From Epiperipatus broadwayi (taxonomy: Eukaryota; Onychophora; Udeonychophora; Euonychophora; Peripatidae): DNA of 64,000 nucleotides. Positions 49,632 to 63,513 of the stretch are shown here, piece by piece (positions within the stretch are counted from its first letter, which is position 1; the number at the start of each line of letters is the position of its first letter). Made by a program: the position numbers and the translations under genes. The notes under the pieces are model-generated. The model did no database searches, was not told where the DNA came from, and saw only the letters and a list, made by a program, of their open reading frames with translations. The stretch spans positions 1,173,501 to 1,237,500 of the forward strand of contig JAQFVV010012477.1 in assembly GCA_028023455.1 (NCBI GenBank), in the 5' to 3' direction.

Positions 49632-50536
49632 ATGGGATGTCATTTTATAAATACCCTAATGTTGATTTGGCATTTTATAATAATTGCCACTTGAACATGA
49701 CCATTGTTGGCTAGCATGGGGTAGCTACTTTGTCACAATAATACTGGATTTTCTATCTTACTACCTCTCTATATTTGTTCAGTCAACATTTGTCATAAAG
49801 AAATTTTCTTAAGATTTATATTATTTATCACAGAGAAAAACATGCATTAAGAATTAGTAACACTGTTGAAACCTGTGTAAAATTATCTAGGCAATAACAA
49901 TATTCCCCATACATAATTATTTAGATTGTCCAGCACACTATCATAAAATACTAACAATCTACTAAAATCTAATTTATTCTGATAGTATTTAAAATGAAAT
50001 AAAGCAAACAAAATCATGGCATCAGACATCAACAGATCTATTCAATACTTCCCAAGTAACCTGAAATAAACAGTGAAATCACATATCATTTATTGATAAA
50101 TAAAACTAAATTTGAATCAATAAATAACTAAATTCCAACAAACTTTACTAAACTAATATTATTTATAGTAATGCAAATTTACTTTAATATTTAATGGCAT
50201 TCTGTTTAAATCAACTTGTTTCTAAATAATTATAATTACATTTTCAGAATGTTTTCTAAACTACATGATATTTATAATGTTTAAATTAAATAAAACTTTA
50301 CTCAGTTTTATATCTATTTTAATAAAATGTTAAATATAATATAAACATTTTATTTATACACTACATTAGATTGACATGCAATTATTGCTTCAGTTATACT
50401 CTAAAATGAAACACTCCACAAGATCTTATTATCAATAAATTCTATTAGATAATTTCACCTTTTGCAGTACTCAATAACATTATATACAATATACCATAGG
50501 TTTCTATTTGATATTTACTGTCTTACAATTACTGAT
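49632..50536 (+). repeat. Unclassified dispersed repeat, copy 1 (~0.9 kb)
   Basis: Collinear, clearly homologous to 62379-63343. Shared stretches include 'gctttgtcacaataatact'-type, 'acatcaacagatctattca' and 'catgcaattattgctt'. The homology starts at 'tgggatgtcatttt' and ends near 'cttacaattactgat'. Flanks differ on both sides, so it is a dispersed element and not part of a larger duplication. No terminal inverts, long terminal repeats, ORF or A-tail were seen. Confidence 0.75.
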
Positions 50537-51199
50537 ATTATTCATCTACTTAAATCTCCAATCTATCAATTATAAAATGGATTTTATAACAATCAAACTT
50601 ATATATAACGATAATTGGCAATTATCCAGGCCAAAGAAAATCTTAATTTATACTAGTCAATAAACTTTATGATCTCCACTTCAAAGGAATTTAAAGGTAA
50701 TTAAGGCAGATCATTCTGACTAATGATAGAACAAAATCTATTATGATTTTTGTAACTGGACAAGATAAGCAAATAAATAATCAACTCTGAACTAATGAAA
50801 TTATTTCTACTCATAATACTGACTTAGATAAGTAAACAAATATCTAAATATAATGATAAATGTCACATTTATATTCATCTGGATATAAGAGTAATGGTAA
50901 TATATAAAAAATATACATGAATCTAAATCTATTTCACTTACCAAGATGGGTTTGATCTTGGATCAAATTTCAAGTACCAAAATTATCTTGCACATTCAAA
51001 AGAAATAATTAGACAGATTCACCAAATTTTAAATTAACTATAAATTTATTGGTTTATAATTAAAATTTGTGACAGTAATAATAACAAAAAAATATATAAC
51101 AGAACAGACAAATGACATTTGCAATAAAGTCGTAACCAGTTAAAAATATACTATCCTAGGTTTCTTTAATATATGAATAAGTGTTTACTGCATAGAATC

Positions 51200-51297
<98 letters not shown>

Positions 51298-51540
51298 TGT
51301 GTATGAAACTCAAAAAGATGTGTTCACTGACAATAATACTATATAAAACTGAAAGAGAGATTTTAAATGTTCTCCTGAGACTTCAAAGAGAATATACTAT
51401 GATAAAAAATGTAATCAAATAAAGATTGATCTCTATTTATTCATTAATGTAATTCCTAAATAATTAAATGAACATAAAACTCACTGTATTCAAATCATTC
51501 TCTATCCGAATATCGCCTACTTAAATCTGGTATATATATA
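50537..51540. other. AT-rich stretch with (AAT)n microsatellite
   Basis: The only clear feature is an uninterrupted (AAT)n run of about 31 triplets at 51199-51293. Confidence 0.6.
51199..51293 (+). repeat. (AAT)n microsatellite
   Basis: About 31 AAT triplets without interruption. Confidence 0.95.
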
Positions 51541-54500
51541 TTGTAACGGTCAAATATGTGCATTATGTGCATTTGCACAACAAAATCTAGAACTCTGATA
51601 GATCATCCTAAGGCCAACCAGGTTTACGGTGGTGGAAGCCACGGCTCTGGCCTAACCCTAATTCCTCTACCATTGCTCATAGCCTTACAACCTTACAAAT
51701 GACACAGTTGAGGTCACAGCAGCATTTCCATTCTTCACGTGCCAGCAGTAGCTCATCAGTAGTACATAAGACGGGTAATAATGGGTATTTTATATAGCAT
51801 ATCTATATAGGTATCATGTGGCACACTTATCATTATTAATTATATATAAAATTTCAATAAATTATAAACTTAATTACTAAATATTAAACAAAGTGAGTTG
51901 GTGAGCAAGACAAGACTAGAAACTAAAGTAAATTTAAAATCAATTTAATAATATTCAATGTAAACAATAATTTAAAATAACAATAGTGTAAGTAACTTCT
52001 TTGATTTCACATGCAGGTGAATAAGGGATTTTACAATTCAAAGGGGTTCACATGTAAGTGATGCATTATCAATAGAAAATTTTGGATGTACAGCATTAAT
52101 TAGTTTGGTTTACATATATATAAGTTAGTTTACTTATAAGTGATTTTAAGCTTCTAACATATTTAATAAAATTTGGAGGTTTTGTATTTCCGTTCTATAT
52201 ATATGTAGCCTCATATCACATGCAGCTGATAGTATGTAATTACAATTACTTATTTATTTGGCAATACATATATAACTCTATCACTCGCAGGTGATAAAAT
52301 GATATTACAGTAAATTTGTACATGAGCTTAATATGAATTTTAATTCAGAATGATTTGACTTTGCTCATGGTTATCTATGCCAGATTTATGCTATAAAGGA
52401 TCTAGATTTGCCATATTAGCAGAAGCGATAATTAATTTTAACAGAACATAACTTAACTGGCACGAATACTTTAATATATTCTCTACATAGTAAAATACTA
52501 TTTAGATTGGATTCCCTTTCAGATCAATCCTGAATTAATTATAAAAATGGCAGGTTGAACTGACTAATGGAAATTAGACTTCAGATACAAGTGCGTAAAG
52601 AAAAGCATATAATTCTGAGTCTTATTTGCATCACATATGTGCCTTATTCACGGGAATTTTACCAGTGTAACGGTTCCCTGGGACTGATTCTCATTGCTGT
52701 TGTATTGGAGGCCATTTTAGTTCAGCAGATCGAGCAATTTATATGTATGTGAGTGGGAGTCTTATGCTCTGAATGAGTCTAATGCTTCTTTTAGACGAAT
52801 GCTGGATGGGTTGGCGTGTACCAGTCACCACCTGAAGAAGATAATTGTCCGAACTAAGTTATGATGCAGTACAACAACATGCAATCATTAAAGAAATACA
52901 TCAATATGAAAATATGCTGTAGCATTTCGTAAGGACACATATGCACCACTGACTAGATAATCATATTTAAAAATTAAAATGCTAAAATACAAGATTCTTT
53001 CATGAAACTACCCACATCAGTTCATATTACAGTACTCTTAATAGTACTAATTAAGGGAATTTATGAATCCAATCTACAGAGTTAGCTATATAGGCTTTGA
53101 TTTAATTAGCTTAAGGAGGATTACAGCTTATGGGGAATTAAAATATAAACCTATAGACTTATGCTGTATTTACATCACTTCAACTAAATATTTATCTAAA
53201 ATAACTTAAAAAACAAATCTATATTAAGGTGATAATACGTTTGTAATGAATTTTAATTATAGACATTTTATCCTTTCCAAAACAGAGCTTGTTATTTCGT
53301 ATGTAATTGTACATTATATATATATGCGCATTTACATATATATGCGAGTGAATCTTTATTTAATACTCGCGAATAGCTTAATTTAAGAATAAAGCTCGGT
53401 TTTGAAGTTTTATAGCATAAACAAGATAACGTAACTAAATAGTAATAATATTGGCATAGATCAACTTAAGAAATGCATTTTAATTCATAATAACATTTTA
53501 AACAAATGAAATTTGATAATTGTTTATTTTAAAAGGAAAGATGTGCAAGGTTCGCTAAAACATGTTTGACTTAGTTTTATAATGCTATCTCGGAAACTTA
53601 ATGACGGCAAACATTATCATTAACTTAAAACATATATAAATTATCATAGAAATTTTAATATTACTTTAAATAGCTTATTGTATAAGAATAGATAAAAGAT
53701 TTAATTTCTATGTTAAGCGAATTGAAATGGATATCGTAACTAAATCAAACACTATTTCAGTAGTAAACCAAAACATAAAATCATACAATTATATTAATAA
53801 AAAGATGTGTGCAAATGCGTGTATTTTAGATAAACCATAATTCATTTATAGATGAGTTTAAATAAATCATTTAATATTTCAAACGATTCAATAATTTGTT
53901 TATCAAGTAAATAATTTTTATCAATTAAAACTTATATCAGTTAATTCATGTTTTTATCAGAAATCAATTTGTATCAGGTTTTAATTTTGTATCAGGCAAT
54001 TTAGTTAACTTATTATGAATCAGGTAAGACTTTAGGATTTAAATACAGTAATTAATAATCATAATTTAGGTGAGTTTTAGATGAAAATTATAAAATAAAA
54101 TATACATAATTTTCACTTACAATATTGGGATCGCCATTAATTTGAGGTTAAGCTAGCATTTACTTGGAATTGGTTGAAGGTTTTAGTTTAGAAGAGTATT
54201 TACCATTGTTAATCTTGATGTTTCTCTGTACTGTAGGTTCTCTGAATAGTGTGTCATCTTTTAGATCTTGGTGGTGGTCTGCTCCTGTTCTCTCGGCTTA
54301 GATGGCTGTTCACCGGGCAAAAGGCTATATTCGAAACCTGTTACCCCGACATTTTATTAATTCACTTTATTAAAATATATCTTGATGTCTCTTAGAAAAT
54401 ATCTCAATAAGAATAATCTTCTAAAGATGGCTGCCACTTCTTTTATATCAGTATCCCCCCTCTCTTTCATGATTTTATTTTCTTAGAATTGTTTTCCTGG

Positions 54501-54660
54501 CCCGTACGATAGTAACCAATTATAGTGGGAGCCTGCTGTTTTAAATTTTAAATAGGTCAAAAAAAGCTATTCACAGGCCGTAATTTATTCCGTTTTCCAA
54601 GTTTTATTCTAAATATAAATTTTTAATTAATCTAATATCGGTAAAGATTAATTATATTGG
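51541..54660. other. Unclassified 3.1-kb segment of more mixed composition
   Basis: It begins abruptly after a (TA)n tract with 'tgtaacggtc' and has several less AT-rich patches (51600-51780, 52640-52860, 54230-54350) unlike the flanks. It ends before 'tggtgaccatgggtcc' (54658), which resembles a primer-binding-site context downstream of an LTR. No matching second LTR, gag or pol was found, so an LTR identity is only a possibility. One short ORF (52567-52752) has no recognised relatives. Confidence 0.35.
52006..52298 (+). promoter_or_regulatory. Cluster of five E-box-like palindromes
   Basis: Sites at 52006-52021, 52048-52062, 52130-52145, 52215-52231 and 52279-52296 share the form TCAC-N6-GTGA or close to it. 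Three contain two adjoining CANNTG E-box hexamers or near variants (cacatgcaggtg, cacatgcagctg). The 52279 site is a perfect tatcac/gtgata palindrome around tcgcag. Spacing is about 42-85 bp. A binding-site array is inference; a decayed tandem repeat is the alternative. Confidence 0.35.
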
Positions 54661-57342
54661 TGACCATGGGTCCAGAAAAACTATTTAATATTTAATTTTT
54701 CTTTAAAAAGCAAAGTTATAATGCATACATATAGGCAATGTATGTGTAAATTATTTATTTATTTTATATTTCAAATATTAAACATTTTAACTTTCTTTAA
54801 AACTAACCTATGCTTGATCAATTCTAATATTTTATTCTATGCTTTTATTTTGCTTTTCTTTAATTATAATTGGCATTTAAAAGTTACAGATTTAATTAAA
54901 TAATTGGGTTATAATTACTCAGCTAGCAATTATAGTATTTAAGGTTAGTTTATGAATGATTTGAAAGAATGAAGGATGTGTACATTACATACAAAATTTT
55001 ACATTTCCTAAATATTGAAAGAAAAGGAAGTATTAAATCTGTTAAATTATTTTTTTTGTACAATTTTTTTTTTGTTAAAAGAGGAAATCTGTTTAATCAG
55101 ATATCGATCTTTGTAGTAAATTTTTTGTAAATGATTGTCACTTTGGAAGCTTATAATGAGTCAGAACTATAATTTTTGAAATCTTATCAAGATCTAAAGA
55201 AGGAAGCTCAAAGATTTGAAGTGTTACCTGGATGTTAAAAAGAAAGAAAAAACAAAAGAAAGGAAATAAGAATTGAGTCTATTTTTTTTTTTAAACAAAA
55301 GTGTCTGGAAAAAGGATTAAACTTTTCAGTTGAAAAATACTTTGGTTGAAAATAAATTAGAGATCTAATTAAAACAAATTTGTCCAAAAATAGCAAGTGA
55401 TGCTATCTCTGATTGGTTAAGGTAGCTAAAAATTGGATATAAAAAGCTGTCTTGAATTATGATTGTGATTGATTGAGATTGTTAAACTATCAAATTTAAT
55501 GCTGAAAATATAAAAAAAATGCCTTGCTAGAAAAATTATATGTATGTTCCATCGATTCCGGACCATCTGGGGAAGCTGCACATCACATAGGAAAGAAAAG
55601 ATGTCTAAAATAATATTCTACACCTTTCAACTGACCAGATAAATAAGATGTTTTTAATAGAAGGAAGAAAGCATTCACCTGCATTCAAAGAAGATGAATT
55701 AATCTACTGATAAATATTTATCATCAAGTCCAATTAATTGTTCCAACAACTGATTTTAAACTCAAGAAAATTTATAAATGTGAAAACAACTGCTGTATTT
55801 CATCCACATGCTTGACAGGAAGAGAAGAAAAATTAATATAATGATTTCCAAATTGTCCACTAAAGCAAATAACCTCAATAGAGTCATCATCATTAAATAG
55901 TTATACACCTCAAGAAAGAGATTGTTCCCACATAGTAGCTGCAGAAATATAGACAAGTTTGAACCCTTGGAAATTCGCCACAAACAAAAAGATCGGTAAT
56001 ATGACTTTTTATATCTATTTTCTTTATGATATCAGTCTTAATAAACATTTTAGCAATAAAGTGATATATTTTTATTTAAAGAACTTTTAAAGACTATTCA
56101 GATCGATTAAAACAAGAATGTCTTACTAATAATAACTTTGAGCTTCATAAATTATCTTGAATGTATCAAAATTATATGTTTATTAATTTTACAGTTGTGA
56201 AATATTAATGTGTAAAACAATTTTTTTTTTATGGTATTATGATTTTAGTTTTAACTAATATATTATTATTTTGGTTTTAAATAATATTTTGTTATCATGG
56301 GATAAAACACGCACATACATAATAATATTTTTATATGTGTATAATTGGAAGTGAATGTGGAATAATGAGTAGTATTAGAATATTAGATTATTTTGTTTCA
56401 AGTTCAGTATAGATTTCAGCGATTGGAAGGGAGGGGGAGAAAATAATTTAAAACTCTTTTCTAAAACTAGCTCTTTCAATTTTACTAACATTTTTTTTTT
56501 ACATTCTATTTACATGTTGGATTTTAAAGTATGTGTGCCAATGAGCAGATAATAATTTTTTTTAAATACTTTTCTCATGGAGTGAAAATCATGGTTAATG
56601 TGACGTCCAACTTAACACAAAATACATTTGAAGGGAAAGGGGGAAGAACTTAAAATTAATCTGAGGAGTGTTATATAATCAATTATTATTATTATTATTC
56701 ATGTCGATTTTCATATTTATCTAGAAATTTTTATGTATATGTTAGAAATGTAGTAATAAATATTAGTTTGTTTTATTAAACGAGGCGTATATATTTCATT
56801 AAGTGTAGTCTTTGTTAAGTGTGATTATTCATCATCCTCAATGGTTGAATATTAGTTATTTAAGATATAAGTAAATATGCTAAAATTAAGCAATAATTAG
56901 GAATTTCTTTATAAAAATTAGTTTTATGTTTAGGCTTAGTCCTAGAGCTGTAATTGAAACCCTTGTCATTATTGTTATTATTATCATCATCATCATCGTC
57001 ATCAACGTTTTAATTAATGAGCTGTTTAACTGTTTAAAGGCCATAAATAAATATTGATTTCATAATATTTAGTGATTTCTTAGTATTATTATAACCACAT
57101 CCCATCATCTATTTCATGCAAGGATGAGTGAATTGCCATCCTAAATTAGTTATATATAATCTGAGCTAGTAAACTTATAAAAACATTGAAACACATTTGT
57201 TATGCTGAGATCTGAGAAATGATTTATGTCTAATATACTCCGCTTTGGTTTAAAGATGTTTTACTTTTACCTAACCATTAGTGCTTATAGTGATATGGCT
57301 CAAAAAGCAAAATCTCTCATTTTTATTAGAAATAAAGTACCA
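54661..57342. other. AT-rich non-coding stretch
   Basis: Nothing classifiable. A short (ATC)n-like run lies at about 56980-57004. Confidence 0.5.
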
Positions 57343-57430
57343 AAAAGGGATTCAAACCCGGTACATGTAAAAGGTTATTAGATATAACTGTGTCTAGATT
57401 CAGATAATCTAGTGGCGCCCTGCTAGACCA
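57343..57430 (-). mobile_element. Candidate tRNA-derived SINE fragment
   Basis: On the minus strand 'accgggtttgaatccc' (57346-57361) is a good B box and T-arm. The upstream A-box region is weak. A ctagatt/aatctag hairpin lies at 57394-57412. A functional tRNA is not supported because no full cloverleaf can be drawn. Confidence 0.35.
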
Positions 57431-60400
57431 TATTCACTTAATATTTGTTTAAACATGCACTTAACATCAAACCAAGGAATGAAAGTGGATAAATCCTATT
57501 GCCTGTATACCTGAGTTAGATTTTATTGAATTACTAGTGTACTCACCTCACGTGATTTCATATAAATACTGGTTATTAACAATTTCCCCATAATTCTTGA
57601 TAGTGTTATATTTTGAACCTTTACTTAGTTATTTCTATTTGAACTCATTTATTATGTTACAATACATAGAGATCATACCATCTAAGTGAAAGTCTGTTCA
57701 TTTTCACCTATTAGTTCATCGAGCTTCTGGTTTCTGAGCCTAATGCATAGGGATGATTTTCCTTTAAATATAGAAGACAAGCATGAGTGGTAACTATGTG
57801 GATTTGAATTCAATTCCTTTCATATTTAACTTCCAATATTTTCTTTTAAGTATATAAATATCAATGTTTTCAATAATAACAGATACTTAGTTGATACAGA
57901 ATTATGTATTTCCTTTTTCATTGACAATAATATATAAAGAGAATTTCGACCCAATTCACTTATATCCAAATGAACAAATACTAGCTTTTTCTTTCCAATT
58001 TATTAAAGTGATGTTTGTATTGCTTAATATCACACATAAGTTGAGTTAATTGATTTTGTATAATTCTTTTATCTGAAACATGATATCCATAGACACCCAA
58101 TGGGATTTATATCTATCACAAATAAATAAGTGTTATTCAATATTTTTATCCACAGAATAACTTTATATAGCTGGCCTGTAATATAATGCATTTTGATGGA
58201 TTTTTCTTTCACATTTTTGCCATTTTCCCTGGAATTTCATCTGTAAGCTGCCCCAATTGAATGGGGAGATAATTAAAATTTTATTCTTCCATAGTATTAA
58301 AAATTAACCACTTAAACAATAAAATTTGATAAATTTGAAAAGACAGATAGAATTGTATTCATTCTTGGCATTGTTAAAATTACAAGCACTCAATTTACAG
58401 CATCTCCATTCTATTTATAAGACATTCTTGATGACATTACTGTTATCATGATGACTGTTATCATGATGACTGTAGGAAATCACTCAAATTTCAGTCGATG
58501 ATGTAAAAATTGTTCAAGAAAATTTGCCTCCAATTAACAAGTGAAATGGAGATTTTAAAATAATTGGATACAGTGAAAATAAAATCATATTTTACAAGTT
58601 CAGTATTGTTTTTCATTTTAAGCCAAAATAAAGAATTCATAATACATTTTCAATATTTTTTAATTAATATATTTTTATATATGTTTTTTAATATTTTTTT
58701 CAATAACTAATTTATAAACACACATATAGGAAACATAAAACATTTAATTTTGTAATATATGTTGCTATGGTTATTGTAATAATAGAATTTGAAATGCATA
58801 AAACTTAATAATAATATTGATTTTATTCAAGTGATATTTTTTTATGATTCACTTAACTATTTCCAAAATGTATTTATTTATTCACCTATTCATATTTTTT
58901 GTGATTGATCACCACAGATTTAAGATTTACTACTAGAGTTAGCAGTAAACAATATCTTAAAATATTAGGTTGACATGGTTATCTAGTTAACTTTATATTT
59001 CAAGTCCTCCATTATTCATAGAACAAGTAAAATGAAAATTGAACAAGATCAACAAACTTCTTTATATTTTTTAAATATTGTGACTTACAGCATTAATGTG
59101 GGTACTTACAATACCTCCCATCCATGAAAAAAATAATTAAAGGACCCTTCCTATTCTCTTCTTCATTTATCTCTCTTTTAAACACTAAACTACTTTCACC
59201 TTAATATACATGAACATTTATTTTCTCTATCTTATTTATCTTTACATATCATTTAAGATGTTATTTTAAAAAATTAAAGTACACTATTATCAAAATAATA
59301 TAGAATTTGTTTTTTATATCTTATATTTACCTTCCTAGTACACATACATAGATTTCTTTTTCACAGTCTACCACCAATGCATCACATAGTACAATTACAT
59401 CTCTAGGTTTTTTAAGTCATATTGGATTTGCAATTAATCTTCTACATCTGTACTTTTTTTCAGTAATAACAATACCTTAATTTTATAGTTGGACAATAAA
59501 ACATTTAGTATTTCTTTTATGCAAACTAAATATCTTGGAAAAGAAAAATCTATTCATAAACTTAAACTTCATTAGCTAATCACTAATAGCCATATATTTT
59601 CACTACATATTATATTTGCACTATTAAATGAATATACTTCAGTAAAAACTTCATAATATCTTCTTTTTCATAGACATATCTGTAGTTCACATCATTAAAA
59701 CTGCTATGGGTCAAAACATTAAACACTAAATCAGAGTCATAACAAATTAATATTGTAACTCTATTGAATACATTATTTTCATTCAGGTGATGCTTTGGAC
59801 ATTGAATGTCCTATCTTTAAAATCACTTTTCCCTATGAGATAAACTAAATAAAATGCAAATAACTTTTATAATGAGCTTGCAATACAAAATAACAGAGAT
59901 ATCCCATTTTAAATCACTTCTAATACCAAAATAAACTGACTGAATGTAAATAAATCTAATTTTAATTGCTTAAGTATGTGACAACTACCTTGTAAGTTAA
60001 GTTGTACACTACATGGTTGCTAATAAGGGATTTTTGTGTTTGAATAGCTTTTTGCACAGGTCAGGAAACCTACTGAGCATCCATTTTTAAACTTATAATT
60101 CATAATTAAATATTCATCATGTCATCAGGCATTCCTTTCTACCTGTTAGTCTGTAATAAACCCTGGACTTCTGTCAACTTGGGGCTCCAATATTAATTCA
60201 CATAAAGTTTTGAGCTCCAACACACATTTGTAATTCTGCCAAATCCAACAAAAAGACTTAATCATACAAATGATTCCAATTTATAATTAGCACATACAAT
60301 AAAACCTTACATTCTATATCTCCAATTTATCAAATCACTCTCTCATCACCACTAATTAATTTCATAAGATATAATGTATTTGCATCATATATAATTAAAA

Positions 60401-61242
60401 TTTTAAAAGTATTTTGACCATAAAACCTTTTTTCCATTCCTTTCAATTGTTTCTTATATCCCAAAATTATTATTTGTCTCACTATATTGTCCCTTTTTAA
60501 AAATGTTCCTATATACTAATCTTTTATTTTTCAGTCATACACAAAATAGTTAATTTATTAATCAAATCATGGTATTGTGAGAAAAAAGACCATCCAAATT
60601 TACCAACTTGGTGTTAAGCTTTCTTTCTCTCCATGTAATTTTCAACTGCATTCCTTATTTCTAAATAAAATATCAGAGAAATGCCACTACTCACATTATT
60701 ATCTACTATATAGTTATCCTTACTATAAGTTTTCTCATGGACAAAGTCTTAATCTGTTTTTTCAGAGGGTTTATGCCCATTGATTTTTACTGCATTACTA
60801 TAAACTCCTCCTTTGAATAATTGCTTAATTTGTCACCTATAATATATATTCCCTTTCTCCAATCATTATGAACATGACTCCTTCAATATTTATTTTTCAC
60901 CTTTCCTTTGCCTTATGATCTATGTTTTTATATTGTTGTGTTACATGTTTATAATCTATATTGTTCCCAAATTTACCTTTCAAATTTTCAACTCCTTGGG
61001 ACTTTGCTTTATTTTTCATCCACACTTCATTTATAGTTCTCTGACTATCTTCAGTCTTTAAATTTTCATTTTATTGTAACTGTTCAACCTTTCAACACTT
61101 CAAATCTAAGTTTTTCTGTTCATTCATATATTTTATTTCTATTATATTACCAGAACAATTTATTTTTACCTTTTCTAACCTTTCAACCATTGTTACTGTT
61201 TCTAACTTGTTCTGACACTTTATTATTTTCTGCTTTTGCTTC
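57431..61242. other. AT-rich non-coding stretch
   Basis: Nothing classifiable for most of it. A 20-bp tandem duplication (tgttatcatgatgac) lies at 58438-58472. From about 60530 the minus strand may continue the degraded coiled-coil ORF that lies at 61243-61879 (a KGKFGNNIDYKHVTQQYK-like segment near 60950), too broken to call. Confidence 0.45.
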
Positions 61243-61879
61243 TTAACAATCTATCTTAATATAACTCTGAGTATCATTTAACTCCTTTCTAATATCATTT
61301 ATTTCTAATGTCAATGCTTTCTGAGCATCCTCATAAGTTTGTTCAGTTTTAAAGTACCTTTTCTCCAAATTTTGATACTCAATTTTCCAGCTTTTAACTT
61401 CATCATCTAGGATGTTAAGTCTGATTTCTAAGCATCCTTGTGACTTATCTATTTTTTTCACTCAATTCATTGAATCTACAATTATATTTATCATCAGTTT
61501 TCTTCAACTGAGCATCCAAATTATATTTAAATTCATCAAACCTTGCATTAGCAGCATTCAGTTTTACTTTACATATATCAATTTTATTATTCATATCTTC
61601 TCTTAATTCTTTAATACCTCTAACTATACTGTCTCTTAATTCTTTATTTTCTCTACTCATAACACCAAATTTAATTGATATCTTCTCTTATACTTCAAGT
61701 TCCTTATTGATATCTTTACTCATATCTTCTCTTAATTTATCAAATTTATTATCCATATCTCCAAATTTATTATCAATATCATAAAATTTATAGACTATTT
61801 TTTCCATCCATTCTCTCAGCATTTGAATGAAACCTCTCTCAAGTTCTGGTAATGCTTTTACCTTATCAGTTTCCATCAT
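61243..61879 (-). pseudogene. Degraded coiled-coil ORF, possibly a LINE ORF1
   Basis: Three consecutive minus-strand segments (61879-61688, 61660-61445, 61461-61243) form one broken protein of about 205 residues. It begins MMETDKVKALPELERGFIQM and continues with charged heptad-like stretches (NKELRDSIVRGIKELREDMN; LEIRLNILDDEVKSWKIEYQ; ALTLEINDIRKELND). It is rich in Lys, Glu and Asp and predicted to be almost wholly coiled coil. Such ORFs occur as ORF1 of RTE-like and related LINEs, and this window has an RTE LINE elsewhere, but no RT follows here. A host coiled-coil protein pseudogene is an alternative. The function is not established. Confidence 0.45.
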
Positions 61880-62378
61880 TGCTTGTTATTTTATATCAAA
61901 TATAATATTTCCTTTTTTTTTATTTAGTTGTCAGAATAAATTATAAAATACTTTGAGTTTGTTTATTCTTTCATAAAATATATCTACACCTTCAATCTTC
62001 CACCCATGAACAAAATCCATAAAGAATGACAACAACAATAAAACTCTCAATATCTTTCTGAAACACCTTGATATAATATAATGAATGATAAAATTACTTA
62101 ATGTATATAAATACAATATCATACTTTAGCATATATATGAGAGTCAAACCTGGGACTTTAATTGGTTAATCGAGCCTGAATTGATGCACCATTTTGTAAT
62201 GTGTTTAAAATGATGATGTTGGGGAAATGATCAATACAATCTGAATAAAACATATCCCAATCATTGGTTTCCATTTTCTTATAAACTATTGATTATAATA
62301 TGGGATGATAATATAAAAAACTTTACTATGTCTCAGAATTCAGATGCCATTCATAATAATATAGATCTAGCCTAAACG
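61880..62378. other. Non-coding stretch
   Basis: Nothing recognised between the coiled-coil ORF and the dispersed repeat. Confidence 0.5.
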
Positions 62379-63343
62379 TGGGATGTCATTTTGTAAAAAC
62401 CCTAAAGTTGATTTAGCATTTTATAATAATTGTCATTTGGATGATCATCCTTGGTTAGCATTGGGTAGCTGCTTTGTCACAATAATACTGTATTTTCTAT
62501 CTTATTACCTTTTTACATTTGTTCAGTCAACATCTGTCATAAAGAAATGCCCTTAGAATGTATATTATTTATCACAAAGCAAAACATACATTAACAAATA
62601 GTAACTCTGTTAGAATCTGTGTCAAATTATCTAATTCAGTTATTGATCACATTAAGCAATAACAATATTTCCCATACATAATTATTTAGATTGTCCACTA
62701 CACTATCATAAATCACTAACAATCCCTATGAAAATCTAATTTATTTAGGTGGTATTTAAAATGAAATAAAGCAAACAATATCATCACCTCAGACATCAAC
62801 AGATCTATTCACTATTCCCAAGTAAACTGCAATAAGCAGTGACATCATATATCATTGCCCTAAACAATGATGTATGCTTAAGATATCTATTTGAGTGATA
62901 ATTGTGTAAACTTAAATTCGAATCAATAAACAACTAAATTCTGACATACTTTACTGATCTAATATTATTTGTAGTAATGCAAATTTATTTTAATATTTAA
63001 TGACATTCTATTTAAATCAACTAGTTTCTAAATAATTATAATGACATTTTGAGAATGTTTTTTAAACTACACAATATTTATAATGGTAAAATAAAATAAA
63101 CATTTGCTCAATTTTATATCTATTTTAACAAAATGTTAAATATGATATAAACATTTCATTCATACCCTACATTAGATTTACATGCAATTATTGCTTTAGT
63201 TATACTCTAAAATGAAACCCTCCACAAGTATTTATTATCAATAAATTCTATTAGCTAATTTCATCTTTTACAGTACCCAATCACATTATATACAGTATAC
63301 CATAGATTTCTATTGGATATTTACTGACTTACAATCACTGATT
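62379..63343 (+). repeat. Unclassified dispersed repeat, copy 2
   Basis: Same orientation as copy 1 at 49632. It has two small insertions relative to it: about 20 bp near 62640, and about 50 bp near 62860 containing 'aacaatgatgtatgctta'. It ends where a (TA)n tract starts at 63344. Confidence 0.75.
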
Positions 63344-63513
63344 ATATATATATGACTTTAACTATGTGGTGAAACTGAACTGAGATCAGACCCATATAGA
63401 TATCTGGCTTGTTAGGCTGAGTTTGAAGACTTTACCAGTCTGAAAAATTCATGCTTGCAAACTGATAGAAACGTTTTGCAAAAACATTTGGAGTCAGTGT
63501 TTAGATATAGTTT

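Noticed and set aside
54655-54675. Primer-binding-site-like 'tggtgaccatgggtcc' suggesting an LTR retroelement
   Set aside because: No partner LTR, gag or pol in the window, so no LTR element is called; kept only as a possibility for the adjoining block.
61931-62122. Minus-strand ORF of 63 codons with a hydrophobic stretch upstream of the coiled-coil ORF
   Set aside because: Low-complexity AT-rich translation without support from any family or neighbouring signal.
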